From: Apoda limacodes
Taxonomy: Eukaryota > Arthropoda > Insecta > Lepidoptera > Limacodidae
Length of the DNA: 64,000 bases
Assembly (NCBI GenBank): GCA_946406115.1
Contig: OX291561.1
Location: 2,782,273 to 2,846,272, forward strand
Direction of reading: 5' to 3'
A model generated the notes under the pieces. The model had not been told where the DNA came from. It did no database searches and was given only the letters and a program-made list of their open reading frames with translations. How positions within the stretch are numbered: the stretch's first letter is position 1; each line of letters begins with the position of its first letter. Both the position numbers and the translations under genes were made by a program. Below are positions 11,971-24,109 of the stretch, one piece after another.

Positions 11971-12095
11971 AGATAAATATATATATAAATAGATCCAGCG
12001 GTTTAGGCTTTAAGTTGATTTGTCAGTCCGTCAATTAGGTATTAATTTAAAAAAAAAACTAAACAAATGATTATTTGTTTGATGTAACTTTATTT

Positions 12096-13010
12096 TTAAA
12101 AATAACTTTGGTATAAAGCAATCGGTAACGAAAGTAAAGTTGTCCCCAACCTTGTATCCCTCACAACAAACAAAGCATCGTAATAAAATTTTGCCGTCAA
12201 TACTTCTTGGAAATAAATTACAGTTGGCAAACCAGATTCTGTCAACAATTTCTGTACAGGACAGCGCCAGAAATGATGATCCTTATACTTTTTCGCAAAA
12301 TTGTATGCTACATCTCCTTGAAGACTGGCCGCGTAATCAATTTTTACTTTCAGAGTAGTTCTTACAGCTGTCAATGTTGTCACTAACGCGCTTCCTGTCT
12401 CCAGTTCTATTACAGTAACATCTGAACCAGAACCAACGATAAGATGCTGTAATGTACTCTTTTCAACTCCCCATGAAGAAGCAAACTCTATTATCTTAAC
12501 ATCGTCTTCATTACCTCCAACAAACGCTACGTTATACAGAATTCCTTCATCATCACCACCTTTTTTTGTCACATTCCATTTACTAACAACACTGTCATGT
12601 ATATTACCCGTCATTTCAGCTTTAAATGTGACATTACTGGAACTGTTGTTAATAATACCTTGAATAGTCACATTCACTCTTTCGTCAGCTCTCCTTAATA
12701 TATGACCTTTTATACCAGTGATATTCAATTCTACTTGCTTCCAGTCATATGTTTCATACAAATCATTCCAAGGAGTCGGACTTTTTACAAAAACGTCATC
12801 GGGCTTGTGATGTGATATATTCATTAAAGCTTTTTTGAGCTGTTTATCGGTGACATGAAATATAGTTCGATCTGTTTCGTCTATTACTTTTACGTGAGAT
12901 CCCGAAACATCAACTTTGGTACCTGGATCTGATTTTGAAGCTTGTATGTTGACTTCAATGATACAATTGGCTAAAGTTGGGAGCATTGCGAAAATTAATT
13001 TACAAAACAT
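12096..13010 (-). CDS. secreted spherulin-2A/aerolysin-like protein, paralog 1
   Basis: A single-exon frame of 304 codons from the Met at 13010. I prefer this start to the first in-frame Met at 13052 because MFCKLIFAMLPTLANC makes a signal peptide and aligns with the start of the paralog at 31217. The mature part has IIEVNIQ, then DDVFVKSPTPWNDLY and DWKQVELN, then a Ser/Thr/Val-rich alternating stretch (about residues 130-235, with SSWGVEKS and GSGSDVTVIELETGS), then LKVKIDYAASLQGDVAYN and a W near HHFW. The middle stretch has the look of the ETX/MTX2-aerolysin fold, and insect proteins of this layout are usually named spherulin-2A-like. Four or more NxS/T sites suggest glycosylation. The biological role in insects is not established; pore formation is only an inference from the fold. 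No frameshifts. Confidence 0.65.
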   Translation of the reverse strand: MFCKLIFAMLPTLANCIIEVNIQASKSDPGTKVDVSGSHVKVIDETDRTIFHVTDKQLKKALMNISHHKPDDVFVKSPTPWNDLYETYDWKQVELNITGIKGHILRRADERVNVTIQGIINNSSSNVTFKAEMTGNIHDSVVSKWNVTKKGGDDEGILYNVAFVGGNEDDVKIIEFASSWGVEKSTLQHLIVGSGSDVTVIELETGSALVTTLTAVRTTLKVKIDYAASLQGDVAYNFAKKYKDHHFWRCPVQKLLTESGLPTVIYFQEVLTAKFYYDALFVVRDTRLGTTLLSLPIALYQSYF

Positions 13011-14034
13011 TTTCTTGTCTGTAATATTAAGACACGACAATGGAACTGTCATTTTTAATCAACACGCAGTCTTAATGTCTTGATGATTATATTATTATCT
13101 CCCCAGGATCGAATACCAGGTTTCTTATGAGGATCAAATGCTCAATTGTACAAAATTGCAGATTTGAGTCGTAAAAGAAAATTTGGGTAGGATTTTATAC
13201 ACTTATATTAAGTTGATATACAAAATTGTTATATAATTGTTGAATATTCTGATTACCTACTAATTTGTTATTCCTTGGTATATATGAACTATTTAAAATT
13301 TCCACTACACCCCACAAAAAACTTTTGTTTAAATATTTAATTCTAACGATTTTTTATTTTCTGTTTTGTAAATAACATATTTTAAAATATTTGAAACTTG
13401 GGAACCACTTCGAACAACTATCCTTGAAGACTATTCAAATATTATACACAGGTGTTAGAAGATTATTTGTAAAAGAATAATTTCTCTAGACTTACAAGAA
13501 TTTCGTATAATGACACGTGATTTGCATCAAGAAATACACAAAAAACGGAACACCTGTGAATTTCTGTGACTATTAACATGCTAATTATATTTATTTAGAT
13601 CGAAACATGGGTCAAGAAGCTTTATAATTTAATTCAAAACAAGTCATATTGGTAAACGCAAAACGTGTTGGTAAATTTTGTCGTTGTGTTTATATTTGTT
13701 TTACTTATAACTTTATAATCACCTCCACTATTTCAGCTGAAAAAGCCCTGAATTCGGTATCACCCTAAAGCCTAAATAAGGCAGCCCACATGGCTCTAAA
13801 TACCTTGCCTTTTGACACGAGACGCAACTTTTATAAGCAGCCAATAGGGCTAGAAAAACGCGCAAGACCTAACTTTTGAAAGACCGTAATTCCCGGAAAT
13901 ATCAAAATAACTTCTACTGGTACTTATGTAAGATTATACATATATGTATATATTTTCTAGTAGTATCAATTTTTGATACACTGTTTGTGTTTTGTGTATA
14001 TTTTTGTGTGTTTTTGTTTATGTAATTATATATG
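13011..14034. other. intergenic region upstream of paralog 1
   Basis: The promoter of the minus-strand gene should lie just to the right of 13010, but no clear TATA box or motif could be assigned. The rest to 14034 is AT-rich with no supported gene. Confidence 0.35.
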
Positions 14035-14270
14035 TACTAGTTGTTGCCAACGGCTCCGCCCGCGCTGGATTGGCGTAGGATTACTACGACCTCTCCCGAA
14101 TTACAGTACGAAAGTTGCAATATCAAGCTCTACCTGTGGCTATACTTGTAGTTCATGCATGTGGAATTTGGTCATTCCTGCATAAACTTCTATTTTTACA
14201 GAATAAAAGTCTAGCCCACGTCCTTCTCCGTCTCTTTAATTATCCCTGAGCGAACTTTTTAGCCCAATTG
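14035..14270 (+). repeat. 'agcttttgcccgcg'-type dispersed repeat
   Basis: Starts actagttgttgccaacggct and cgcccgcgctggat, continues through gtggaatttggtcattcc and ccttctccgtctctttaatt. It shares block order with 8455-8735, so the two are one family. Confidence 0.65.
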
Positions 14271-14354
14271 GATGATGATATAAAGTCCTAGTAGATCCAT
14301 CTTACAAATATACAAATCTTCGTAGAGTTAGGACTACATCATCAATGTAAATAA

Positions 14355-14628
14355 ATCTCACACTTTGGAACCGAAATGGTCGCGTACAGTGCGGTTTCAG
14401 AGAAATTTCCTCCCGCGAACGCTTGGGTTGTGGAATGAGCTCCCTGCCAAGGTTTTCTCTAAGGACTACAGTATGGGGTTCTTTAAAAAAGAAGTTATTA
14501 GATTTCTGAAGGGTCGGCAACGCGCGAGTGATGCCCCTGGTGTTGCAAGCGTCCATAGGCTACGGTGACCGCTTACCATCAGGCGGACCGTAGGCTTGTT
14601 TGCCACCTTAGTCGTATAAAAAAAAATT
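14355..14628 (+). mobile_element. RTE/jockey-type LINE, 5'-truncated 3' end
   Basis: Encodes the last ~65 residues of the family ORF2 (EPKWSRTVRFQRNFLPRT, LWNELPAKVF, FFKKEVIRFLKGRQRASD) without a break, then a stop, then the family 3' tail accatcaggcggaccgtagg...tttgccacctta and a short A-run. A dead-on-arrival insertion, truncated far from the RT active site. Confidence 0.85.
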
Positions 14629-14639
14629 TTTTTGACAGT

Positions 14640-15965
14640 AAAGATTCAGTCAAAAGTAATATCATTAGTCACATCAATAGATAGCTCAATTGACGCAGGA
14701 CGAGTCCTGGCTCGAGTTTAATCTTTTCACTGCATATTTGCGAGATAAAAAAAATATATTGATAATCTTTATATAAAATAGCATGCTTCAAACATTAAAA
14801 ACATAAGACTTTCTTTCCGCTTAGTCCACCCCTGTTAAATACTTTTTTTATTGGATGTCTATAATTTATAAAGAGTCTGCATCCGAAATTTTAGTTTCTT
14901 AGGCCAAGTAATTTTTGAGATTTTCTTGAATGACAATTATTTAAAAATAACGATTACTTTTTCTCGATATCCGATTTCCATTTAACAAAGCCTATAATTG
15001 TGTTGCTCCAAACTAAGGCTAAATTACCTGCAGAAACCGCATGTAAGTCCGTTGTGTTTTTTTTAACCGAGTTCAAAAGATAGTTCTCAATTTTTTTTTT
15101 TTTTTTTGTTCGTTACCTCAGAACTCCATAATTTATAAACCGATTACTGTATAAATAATTTTATCATTGATTATTTAGACGACCTTCTTAATATGCCTGT
15201 TCGTTTAGATTGAGCTGAGTAACCACGTAAGTTTCTTCGTTTTAAATCATCAAAACAATATACGATATAATTTTCGCTACACATTTTGATACGTGCAAAC
15301 TTTTATCCTGCGCACTCTAATTGACAACTCAACATTCTAAGGCTGGGTGCACTGCGATGCGGCGAGTTGCGATGCGGATTCAATATCGTAACTCATGAGT
15401 TTTCGTACACGAATTGAATTTGAATAGACAAGAGTTTAATAGAAGCCTCTATACTTTCTAAAAGCATGCGAGTTGGAGGCTATCTAAAAAAATTAAAAAA
15501 CCCTTTTTCCACCGCTTTTCTAGCACCATTGCGGAGATCGCGGCAGTTTCATATGTCTTAGTCCATATTGTGTAAAAATCTAATGAACTGCAACACATTT
15601 GTAGCAAACCACAGTCATTTACAATATGCTTATTAAGCCCTTTCATTTGATACCCAACACGGAATTATTAAAAAATGATTTTTGTTTAGTTGATGATTTT
15701 TTGTTCTCTAGTTTATTTTATTGTGACGTCGACGTAACCTTTAACCAGTGGTCAATTAAGACGCTTCCAACGATACCTCATTTGTCAAATTATGAAGTAT
15801 TTTAGAATTATGAAGAAATCATAATCCTAATTTGCTTCGGCGTAGTCGGGTAAAGAGTAAAAAACCGCCCCTAAAGTAGACTTATTGAAAAAACATAAGG
15901 CTACGGTTTTTTGCCTTTATGTTGGATGACGACAAAACTTTACAAATTTTTGGTTTTTTGGTCAA
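14640..15965. other. gene-free DNA with worn dispersed repeats
   Basis: Patches such as agccctttcatttgatacccaac (about 15640) and gtcaattaagacgcttccaa (about 15755) look like dispersed repeat sequence, but no ends can be set. The ORF at 15458-15646 has no recognisable motif. Confidence 0.4.
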
Positions 15966-15969
15966 AAAT

Positions 15970-16332
15970 TTTATACCACTAAGGTGGCAAACAAGCAAAC
16001 GGTCCGCCTGATGGTAAGCGGTCACCGTGGCCTATGGACGCTTGCAACACCAGAAGTATCACAATTGCCGACCCCCTTTAAAAAATCCAATAACTTCTTT
16101 CTTGAAGAACCCCATACTGCAGTCCTTAGAGAAAACCTTCGCAGGAAGCTCATTCCGTAACTCAAGCGTTAGCGGGAGGAAGTTTCTCTGAAACCGCACT
16201 GTACGCGACCATTTCGGTTCTAAAGTGTGAGAATGAATTCCCTGCTGAGTACACCTAGTTTTTTGGACGCCAGCTTCACCTTATCTTGTAAATGATCTCG
16301 CTGGAGATGTCAACACCAAGGATCCCAATGCT
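15970..16332 (-). mobile_element. RTE/jockey-type LINE fragment, inverted, with internal deletion
   Basis: On the minus strand this is the family 3' tail (taccatcaggcgg, tttgccacctta) preceded by the C-terminal coding end. At about 16250 the sequence jumps from the codons around the EFILT-equivalent position directly to the VDISSDVQF/SIGILG region, so about 450 bp are deleted. It faces the opposite way to the LINEs that follow. Confidence 0.75.
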
Positions 16333-16616
16333 CTTGGAGATGGAGAGGGGATTTAAGAAGTATAAACAGTAAATTAAACAGGATAACAAAATATAAATTT
16401 AAAATTTTGTAATAAATCACATAATAACACATCGGGTAATTTATATTAAGAAATGTGGATATTTTCTATTATTGAAAATAATTACTAAACACCGGAAGTC
16501 TGGTAGCTAGATGACACTTCGCGAATCATATGACTTATCAATAAGGCCATTCGTTCATCGGTCCATTTGCTTATCGGAGAATCTAAAGGTATCGCTGCTT
16601 GAAATGAAAATCACAG

Positions 16617-18123
16617 ACTCGAGATTCAGTAAGAAAGCAACTACCAGAGCAAAATTCCAATTCATCGGCAAAATAGGTGGGTGACTTGCGAGCTATCCTT
16701 CTGGAAGTCGTGCTTTCTGGTCACTTGCCAAATCTGCCGAAGGGAACTTTTGCCAGTCGTCGTTACCACCACCACTACGAAAGATCGATGGTGACTTGGC
16801 CCATAGTGCTAAACAGAGAGCCGATCAAGTGGGCAGTCTCTTTGCCTCAAACTCGAATATGAACGATTAAGGCGCAGTACCACCTACTACACCGTAGTGC
16901 GGTAAGACCATGCCGGAAATCTTTATTACACAGACGTTCATAAGTCGAGTGGGCGAGACAGTATACCAGCAGTGGTGGTTCAGTACACACGCGCCTCATT
17001 GCGCTTTCCTACCACACTAGGGAATTTCCGTCTTCATGGAAGACTGCGAATGTGCACTCAGTGTCCAAAAAGGGCGATAGATCAGATCCATCAAATTATA
17101 GGCCTATCGCTATTACCTCTCTGCTCTCCAAGGTGATGGAGCGTGTGATCAACATACAGCTTCTAAGATACCTAGAAGAACACGACCTGATCAGTGATCG
17201 TCAGTATGGCTTTTGCCACGGTCGCTCGACTGGTGACCTTCTAGTGTATCTCACACACCGATGGGCACTAGCCATTGAGATTCAAGGGGAGGCATTGGCA
17301 TGTAGCCTGGACATAGCGAAGGCGTTCGATCGGGTCTGGCACCGGCGTCTTCTATCGAAGTTGCCATCTTACGGAGTGCGCGAGGGTTTGTGCAAATGGG
17401 TGGCTAGCTTTTTGTCCAGCAGACGCATACGAACCGTGATTGACGGAAGTTGCTCTGATAGCATGGACATTAATACTGATGTCCCGCAAGGCTCTGTGCT
17501 GTCTCCTATCCTGTTGGACATCAACAATATGCATTGCTTTGCAGATGACAGTACTGGAGACGCTTATTACACGGGTTGTGCAAACATTCCTCGTTCCATT
17601 GTGGAGGAAAACTGCGAAGAACTTGTGTCTCAAATTGAGACCACACTGTCCTAGGTCTCTGACTGGGGACGGATAAACTTGCCCCGATTCAACTCTACAG
17701 AGACACACGTTCACCGCTAAGAAAACCCCATTCACTGTGGTCCCACAATTCCAGAACACTCCCCTCTCCATCTCCAAGAGCATTGGGATCCTTGGTGTTG
17801 ACATCTCCAGCGATGTTCAGTTTCGAGATCATCTGCAGGACAAGGTGAAGCTGGTGTCCAAAAAACTTGGAGTACTCAAAAGAGTGCAGCAATACTTCAC
17901 GTCTAGGCAAAGGTTGTTACTTTACAAGTAGCAAGTTCAGCCCCATATAGAGTACTGCTGCCATCTCTGGGCGGGTGCACCCGGATACCGGTTTGGTGAG
18001 AATCGTCAACGATTCCAAACTCTCTTGCGGTATCGAGCCCTTAAGTCTGAGGCGAGACTTTGCCTCCCTGTGTGTGTTCTATCGCTTGGACAATGGGTTG
18101 TGTTCTGAAAATTGCTCGAAATT
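16617..18123 (+). pseudogene. RTE/jockey-type LINE, outer copy, 5' part
   Basis: Coding similarity begins at the linker before RT and runs through GDRSDPSNYRPIAITSLL, LDIAKAFDRVWHR (RT motif A), VPQGSVLSP (motif B), ADDSTGD (motif C) and the C-terminal PHIEYCCHLW region. Frames are broken by stops and deletions, including loss of residues just before the ADD box and a TAG after 17925. It stops abruptly at about 18123 where the inner copy begins, and resumes at 20706. Confidence 0.75.
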
Positions 18124-20705
18124 ATTATATATTGTGGGTGCGCGTAGATCATGGGGGCCACACTCGTATCTATGCGTGCCTATACAGGTCTCATAGCGGT
18201 GACACGGACGTAACTCGACTCTTCACGCACCTGATTTTGACGACTGACAAAGTTCTAGGGCAATATCCTACAGCAGAAGTAGTTATTTTGGGAGACTTTA
18301 ACGCCCACCATCGTGAGTGGCTCAGTTCTCGAACCAATAACTATGCAGGGATATCTGCTCATGAATTTGCTCTGACCTATGGATTCTCTCAGCTGGTACT
18401 TTCTCCAACGAGAATACCAGATATAGAGGACCATACAAGCTCCTTACTGGACCTTCTGTTGACTACACGTCCGGATGGATACTCCGTCTCAGTGGATGCG
18501 CCTCTTGGCTCCTCGGACCACTGTCTCATCCGGACTCGATTGTCATGCACACAACCCGATCCTTTTGGGCCAACTAATTGGCGTCGTGTGTGGCATTATA
18601 AGTCGGCAGACTGGGATGAATTGCGAGAATTTTATGCATCGTACCCGTGGAGGCAGATCTGCTATAGCTCAGAAGATCCTGACGTCTGCGCAGCCGCAGT
18701 CACTGAGACAATCCTCGCTGGTATGGAATGTTTCATTCCTAACCTGCGAGTAGCTGCCGGCGTCAAAAAACGACCGTGGTTTAATAGGCCTTGCAGAGAA
18801 GCTAAAATTCTTAAGCAAACTGCGTATGAGGCTTGGACCACGGCTCGTAATAATAAGGATCCGAATATTTCTGAGTTAAAACGCAAATTAAATGCTGCCT
18901 CGAGGTTCAGTAAGAAAGCAACTGCCAGAGCAAAATTCCAATTCATCGGCAAAATAGGTGGGCGACTTGCGAGCTATCCTTCTGGGAGTCGTGCTTTCTG
19001 GTCGCTATTGGGTAGTCTCTTTGCCTCTAACTCGAATGTGAACGACGAAGGTGCTGTACCACCTACTTTACCGTGGTGCGGTAAGACCATGCCGGAAATC
19101 ACTATAACACAGCGCGAGGTCCGGCGGGCGTTGCTTTCCCTAGACGTTCATAAGTCGAGTGGGCCAGACGGCATACCAGCAGTGGTGCTTAAGCAGTGTG
19201 CTCCTGAGTTATGTCCTGTACCACACTAGGCAATTTCCGTCTTCATGGAAAACTGCAAATGTGCACCCGGTGCCCAAAAAGGGCGATAGATCAGATCCAT
19301 CAAATTATAGGCCTATCGCTATTACCTCTCTGCTCTCCAAGGTGATGGAGCGTGTGATCAACACACAGCTTTTGAGATACCTAGAAAAACACGACCTGAT
19401 CAGTGACCGTCAATATGGCTTTCGCCACGGTCGCTCAACTGGTGACCTTCTAGTGTATCTCACACACCGATGGGCACTAGCCATTGAGAGTCAGGGGGAG
19501 GCATTGGCTTGTAGCCTAGACATAGCGAAGGCGTTCGATCGGGTCTGGCACCGCGGTCTTCTATCGAAGTTGCCTTCTTACGGAGTGCCCGAGGGTTTGT
19601 GCAAATGGGTGGCTAGCTTTTTGTCCGGCAGAAGCATACGAGCCGTAGTTGACGGTAGTTGCTCTGATAGCATGGACATTAATGCTGGTGTCCCGCAAGG
19701 CTCTGTGCTGTCTCCTACACTGTTTCTACTGCACATCAATGATATGTTGGACATCAACAACATACATTGCTATGCAGATGACAGTACTGGAGACGCTTAT
19801 TACACGGGCCGTGCAAGCATCCCACGTTCCGTTGTGGAGGAAAAGCGTGAAGAACTTGTGTCTCAAATCGAGATCGGTCTGTCCAAGATCTCTGACTGGG
19901 GGCGGGAAAACTTGGTCCGATTCAACCCTTCAAAGACACAAGTCTGCGCGTTCACCGCTAAGAAAACCCCATTCACTGTAGTCCCACAATTCCAGAACAC
20001 TCCCCTCTCCATCTCTAAGAGCATTGGGATCCTTGGCGTTGACATCTCCAGCGATGTTCAGTTCCGAGATCATTTGCTAGACAAGGTAAAGCTGGCGTCC
20101 AAAAAACTTGGTGTACTCAACACAGCGAAGCAGTACTTCACGTCGGGGCAAAGGTTGCTACTTTACAAGTCGCAAGTCCGGCCCCATATGGAGTACTGCT
20201 GCCATCTCTGGGCGGGTGCACCCGGATACCAGCTTGGCCCTTTTGACTCGGTTCAACGACGGGCTGTGAGAATTGTCGACGATCCCAAACTCACTTGCGG
20301 TATTGAGCCCTTAAGTCTGAGGAGAGACTTTGCCTCCCTGTGTGTGTTCTACCGGTTGTACAATGGATTGTGTTCTGAGGAATTGTTCGAAATGATGCCC
20401 ACGGCTACTTTCTACCATCGCACCGCTCGCCATCGACAGGGAATTCATTCTCACACTTTGGAACCAAAATGGTCGCGAACAGTGCGGTTTCAGAGAAACT
20501 TCCTCCCGCGAACCCTTGGGTTGTGGAATGAGCTCCCTGCCAAGGTTTTCTCTAAGGACTACAGTCACAACTCAGGACTACAGGGTCGGCAACGCGCGAG
20601 TGATGCCCCTGGTGTTGCAAGCGTCCATAGGCTACGGTGACCGTTTACCATCAGGCGGACCGTAGGCTTGTTTGCCACCTTAGTGGTATATAAAAAAAAA
20701 AAAAA
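18124..20705 (+). mobile_element. RTE/jockey-type LINE, inner copy inserted into the outer copy
   Basis: The longest copy of this family here. The first frame (to 19229) carries the C-terminal half of an APE endonuclease (ILGDFNAHH and the SSDH catalytic box), a linker, and the start of RT. A roughly 26-bp deletion near 19216, judged against the copy at 40.06 kb, shifts the frame. The second frame (19159-20640) carries the RT with NYRPIAITSLL, DIAKAFDRVWHRG, VPQGSVLSPTLF and CYADDSTGD, then the C-terminal domain to ASVHRLR. The 3' tail ccatcaggcgg...ccaccttagtggtata is followed by an A-run of about 14. The element is 5' truncated in the endonuclease. A rearrangement replaces the usual FFKKEVIRF segment near the C-terminus. 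Confidence 0.85.
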
Positions 20706-20936
20706 ATGCCCACGGCTACTTTCTACCATGGCACCGCTCGCCATCGGCAGGGAATTCATTCTCACACTTAAGAACCGAGACGGTCGCGTACAGTGCGGTT
20801 TCAGAGAAACTTCCTCCCACGAACGCTTAAGTTGTGGAATGAGCTCCCTGGACTGGAGGTTTTCTCTAAGGACTACAGTATGGGGTTCTTCAAGAAAGAA
20901 GGTATTAGATTTCTGAAGGTTCGGCAACGCGCTGGA
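20706..20936 (+). pseudogene. RTE/jockey-type LINE, outer copy, 3' remainder
   Basis: Begins atgcccacggctactttctacc, exactly the coding position at which the outer copy broke off at 18123 (after the LFE-equivalent codons). It continues through the EP..SRTVQ-like and ELPG-like region to cggcaacgcgc and then stops without a 3' tail. The match of both broken ends shows that the inner LINE inserted here. Confidence 0.75.
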
Positions 20937-20939
20937 TTA

Positions 20940-21370
20940 TGCCATCATTACATACAATTATTTTAGTCAGAATATTTTATGATCGTTGTGAAATCGTTAA
21001 GGTTGTGTTTTCCCACGTGCAGTTCTTTGAAAATTGCAGGCAGGTTAACCGCCACGTGGTTTTAGACAATTTATTTTCGGGTGTTCCTCGAGGGCTGCGA
21101 TATTAGAAATTTTAAATCGTGTGCAAGGCGATTTTTTTATTTATTAGTCATCATTTCCGGTGGCGATACGAGAACAGAAGTAGTACGGCAAGTAAAGGCC
21201 AATGAACCGTTTGTATGCAATATTTTTCTCTTTACCAGAAATTAAATGTATGTCATAGTTTGAGAACTATATATGAATTCTATATAAGAAAAAATTGGGT
21301 CTCTAACCCGTAACCATACCACAGTATAACGGGCTGAATAGTTGCTTTTTGCGGACATTTTTTTTTTGAA
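20940..21370. other. gene-free DNA
   Basis: No ORF with recognisable content and no repeat that I can name. Confidence 0.35.
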
Positions 21371-21530
21371 AATACTAGCTTTTGCCCGTAACCTCTTTCG
21401 CGTTGACTTTTTTATAAACCCTATGTCTATTCTTCGATGCTAGTTAATCTACTTGCCTAGTTTCATCAAAATCAGTTCAGCTATTTGGCCGTAACAACGT
21501 AACTGATAACATGCAAGGAAGTAGGGATTA
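21370..21530 (+). repeat. 'agcttttgcccgcg'-type dispersed repeat
   Basis: Begins tactagcttttgcccgtaacc, continues tagtttcatcaaaatcagttcagctattt, and ends gtaacaacgtaactgataacatgc. Short, non-coding copy. Confidence 0.6.
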
Positions 21531-21570
21531 AAATGTACATAAAATTGATATTTTTACGTTTATTAAGTAT

Positions 21571-21800
21571 GTTGGTTCCGTGGCACAGTAGGTAATGACT
21601 TGACTGTCAAATCGAGGGGCGTGGGTTCGATACCCGCACAAGACAAACATTTATGTGATGAACATTTGTGTTTGTCTTAACACTCAGTATTTTCCATATA
21701 CAATATGTATTTATTTTCAAAACAAAAATATGTGTACCTATCCGGGTTGCTTAGTTTGGGTCCAGGTGGCGCTGTGTGTAATTTCTAAAAATATTTATTA
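21571..21800 (+). mobile_element. tRNA-derived SINE
   Basis: The head ggttccgtggcacagtaggt has an RNA polymerase III A-box-like block and is followed 45 bases later by the B-box gggttcgatacccgc. The body (aacatttgtgtttgtctta...agtattttccat) and the end (ttgcttagtttgggtccagg) are those of a common lepidopteran SINE. It is not a functional tRNA gene because the acceptor stem and anticodon arm do not pair properly. No coding content. Confidence 0.75.
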
Positions 21801-22735
21801 TGTAGGCTATTGAGTGGCCTACTAAGTAAATATTGCTTTTTATTGTACTTGTTTGATGTGTATTCGTAGCGTCTTCGCGCGGCTACCATATTGTGCGCAT
21901 AAAGAGAGGAAGAGATAGAATTACACTGATAGTGTAAAATGCGCACAAAACAATAAACAAAATAAGGTCGGATGGAATTGGGTAGCAAATTCTTTTATCT
22001 CCACTGACCTGTCACTCACCATTTTAACTTCAGATAATGTGCGTAGTCTTTGCAGTTTATGTGTATAAGATTGTTTTTACGACTTTTCTTTTCCTACTGG
22101 AATCTGTTTGCGTTTTGAATTGTACCTCGGTTGTGTTTAATGGACTGTATACGATTGATTTTACGACTTGGCTTACCATACTGGACTCCGCTTAAGTTTC
22201 TGGCTGAGTTTATTGGAATCTGATTCGGTTTTGGCGCTTGGACAGCAGAAGACCAGATTAGTTGTGTAGAAACCCACGTTACAAAGAGTAAAGGGGATTA
22301 ATGGTACATCCTTAGGATATTTTATATTTTCCTTATTAAGCTTTACCTATGAAATATTACAAAAAGTTTGTAAAACAACATTCATACTACCGATAGTTAA
22401 AACCTACAAGATACAGCGTACTACACGTTTTTCGCCATACTATATAGACAAAATCTCGACAGAAACATTAAAAAGGTGATTTTAAGACTACAAACACTTT
22501 TTTCAGGGTTTTTTCAGTTTTTGTGAAAATGACTACTTTTTGTTTTTATGTTTAATTTATGTTTAAAACATTAAATTAAGTAAAATAAACTTATGTTCAA
22601 AAAACCTTTTTAACTGTTCTAAATGTTGTTTTTATTTCTCTAAGTTTAGGAGAACATTCAATTTGATAACTGTTATACATCTTTTCGCAAGCGAGTGTAG
22701 ATTTAGCTGTTAGAATATTCATTTTCTTTTTTTTT
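21801..22735. other. gene-free AT-rich DNA
   Basis: No supported gene; ORFs at 21785-21988 and 22597-22830 have no motif and partly overlap the edges of repeats. Confidence 0.4.
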
Positions 22736-22739
22736 TCAA

Positions 22740-23180
22740 TTGATTCAATAAAAAAATGGGCAAAGAGCGAGTTGGACTCGCACTCCGAGGGTTCCGTACC
22801 ATCATCTATAAAAACAGCAAAAAAAATCACGTTTGTTGTATAGGAGCCCCCCTTAAATATTTTATTTTAATTTAATTATATATGTTTAAAGTGAATATAT
22901 AATTAAATATTCTGTGAATATATTAAGCGTTTACCTGTTGCTGTTATCAATATTGAGCAAAAACGAGCATAAAAATCACGTTTGTTGTATGGGAGCCTCC
23001 TTAATATTCTGTTTTTAGTATTTGTTGTTATAGCGGCAATACTAATAATAATAAAAATTACACCTATCTGACTATCACGGTTCATGAGATACAGCCTGGT
23101 GTCAGACGGACGGAAAACGGACAGCGGCGTCTTACTAATAGGGTTCCGTTAATTACCCTTTGGATACGGAACCCTAAAAA
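22740..23180 (+). repeat. 'gggttccgtaccc' dispersed repeat, near complete
   Basis: Starts gagcgagttggactcgcact and gggttccgtaccat, has internal caaaaaaaatcacgtttgttgta...gggagcc blocks (two of them), and ends agcctggtgtcagacggacgg...gggttccgttaattaccc...acggaaccctaaaa. Other copies in this window are at 37.24-37.86, 41.25, 51.83-57.2 and 62.0-62.4 kb. No coding capacity; transposon class not certain. Confidence 0.75.
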
Positions 23181-24105
23181 TCAAAGCAAGAACGTCAGTA
23201 GTAGTCAGGTACTTTTGAATTGTGTAATATTCATGCTATCGTTAGATTCCCAACCCGTATAAGTAATGAATCAAAAACCTGCTTAGTTCACGTGTACACT
23301 GATCCTTTGGATATTGCCATTAGTGACTATCGTTGAAATATGTATGCAAACTGTCAGCAAAGTAACTCAACATCTAATTAAAAGAATAACCGCCAAGAAT
23401 AAAATAAACACCGTGTAAGGGACATCGTGACAAAAACTTTGGCAAAAAGAAGCGTTTTCAGTTTATAAAAAAATTACAAAAGTGATTATCTCGGAAATGG
23501 TAAATTATAGTTTTTGTCATTTTTGTATCGTGTGAAAGCGCGCAATAAATTGCAAACGTTTCTACTTCACCACGTCATAGTAGGTAGGTAAAAAAACATA
23601 ACGTGCGCGCGGACACAGAATGTAGCTGCACATCGATGCCTACTGCTTTATCTTTACCGCGGTGTGAGCTTGGGCCTATTGTGTCACTGACCTCTAGACG
23701 TCAGTGCTATTGTGTGCTGTTGTGTAGGTACGTTGACCTTACTCAAGAATTTATTTTTAGCGTACCTAAAAGCTGATTTTAAATATTATTTACATTGCAG
23801 TTTCAGGTGAAAATAATAAACTTATTGTTTTTTATTACTTGTTTAGTTAAAATGGGGTTGTGATACGAGGTAATAGTCATTATTAGTAAAAAAACGCCAC
23901 AAAAATACATAAAAATCATGAAAAGACCGACGTAAAATTCCAACGCTATAGGGTTCAGAATAATGTACTAAATCTATGGTTTCAATTTTCGTCACGATGT
24001 CCTTTTACCCTTTATATAATTTGACTACCTTTTTGATGCCCAGGTATTAAGTTCTAATAACATTATCAATAATTTTACTAACATATTTCAACATTGTTGA
24101 CCTTT
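23181..24105. other. gene-free DNA
   Basis: A locally GC-richer patch at 23600-23740 includes a short inverted repeat (cactgac/gtcagtg near 23684-23705). No exon or repeat name can be given. Confidence 0.35.
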
Positions 24106-24109
24106 TAAA

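Noticed and set aside
17352..17804. 150-codon minus-strand ORF
   Set aside because: It is the antisense shadow of the RTE/jockey-type LINE; the same shadow recurs in other copies (19863-20045, 39203-39550).
21571..21645. Functional tRNA gene
   Set aside because: A- and B-boxes are present but the arms do not pair as a tRNA, and the downstream body is that of a SINE.
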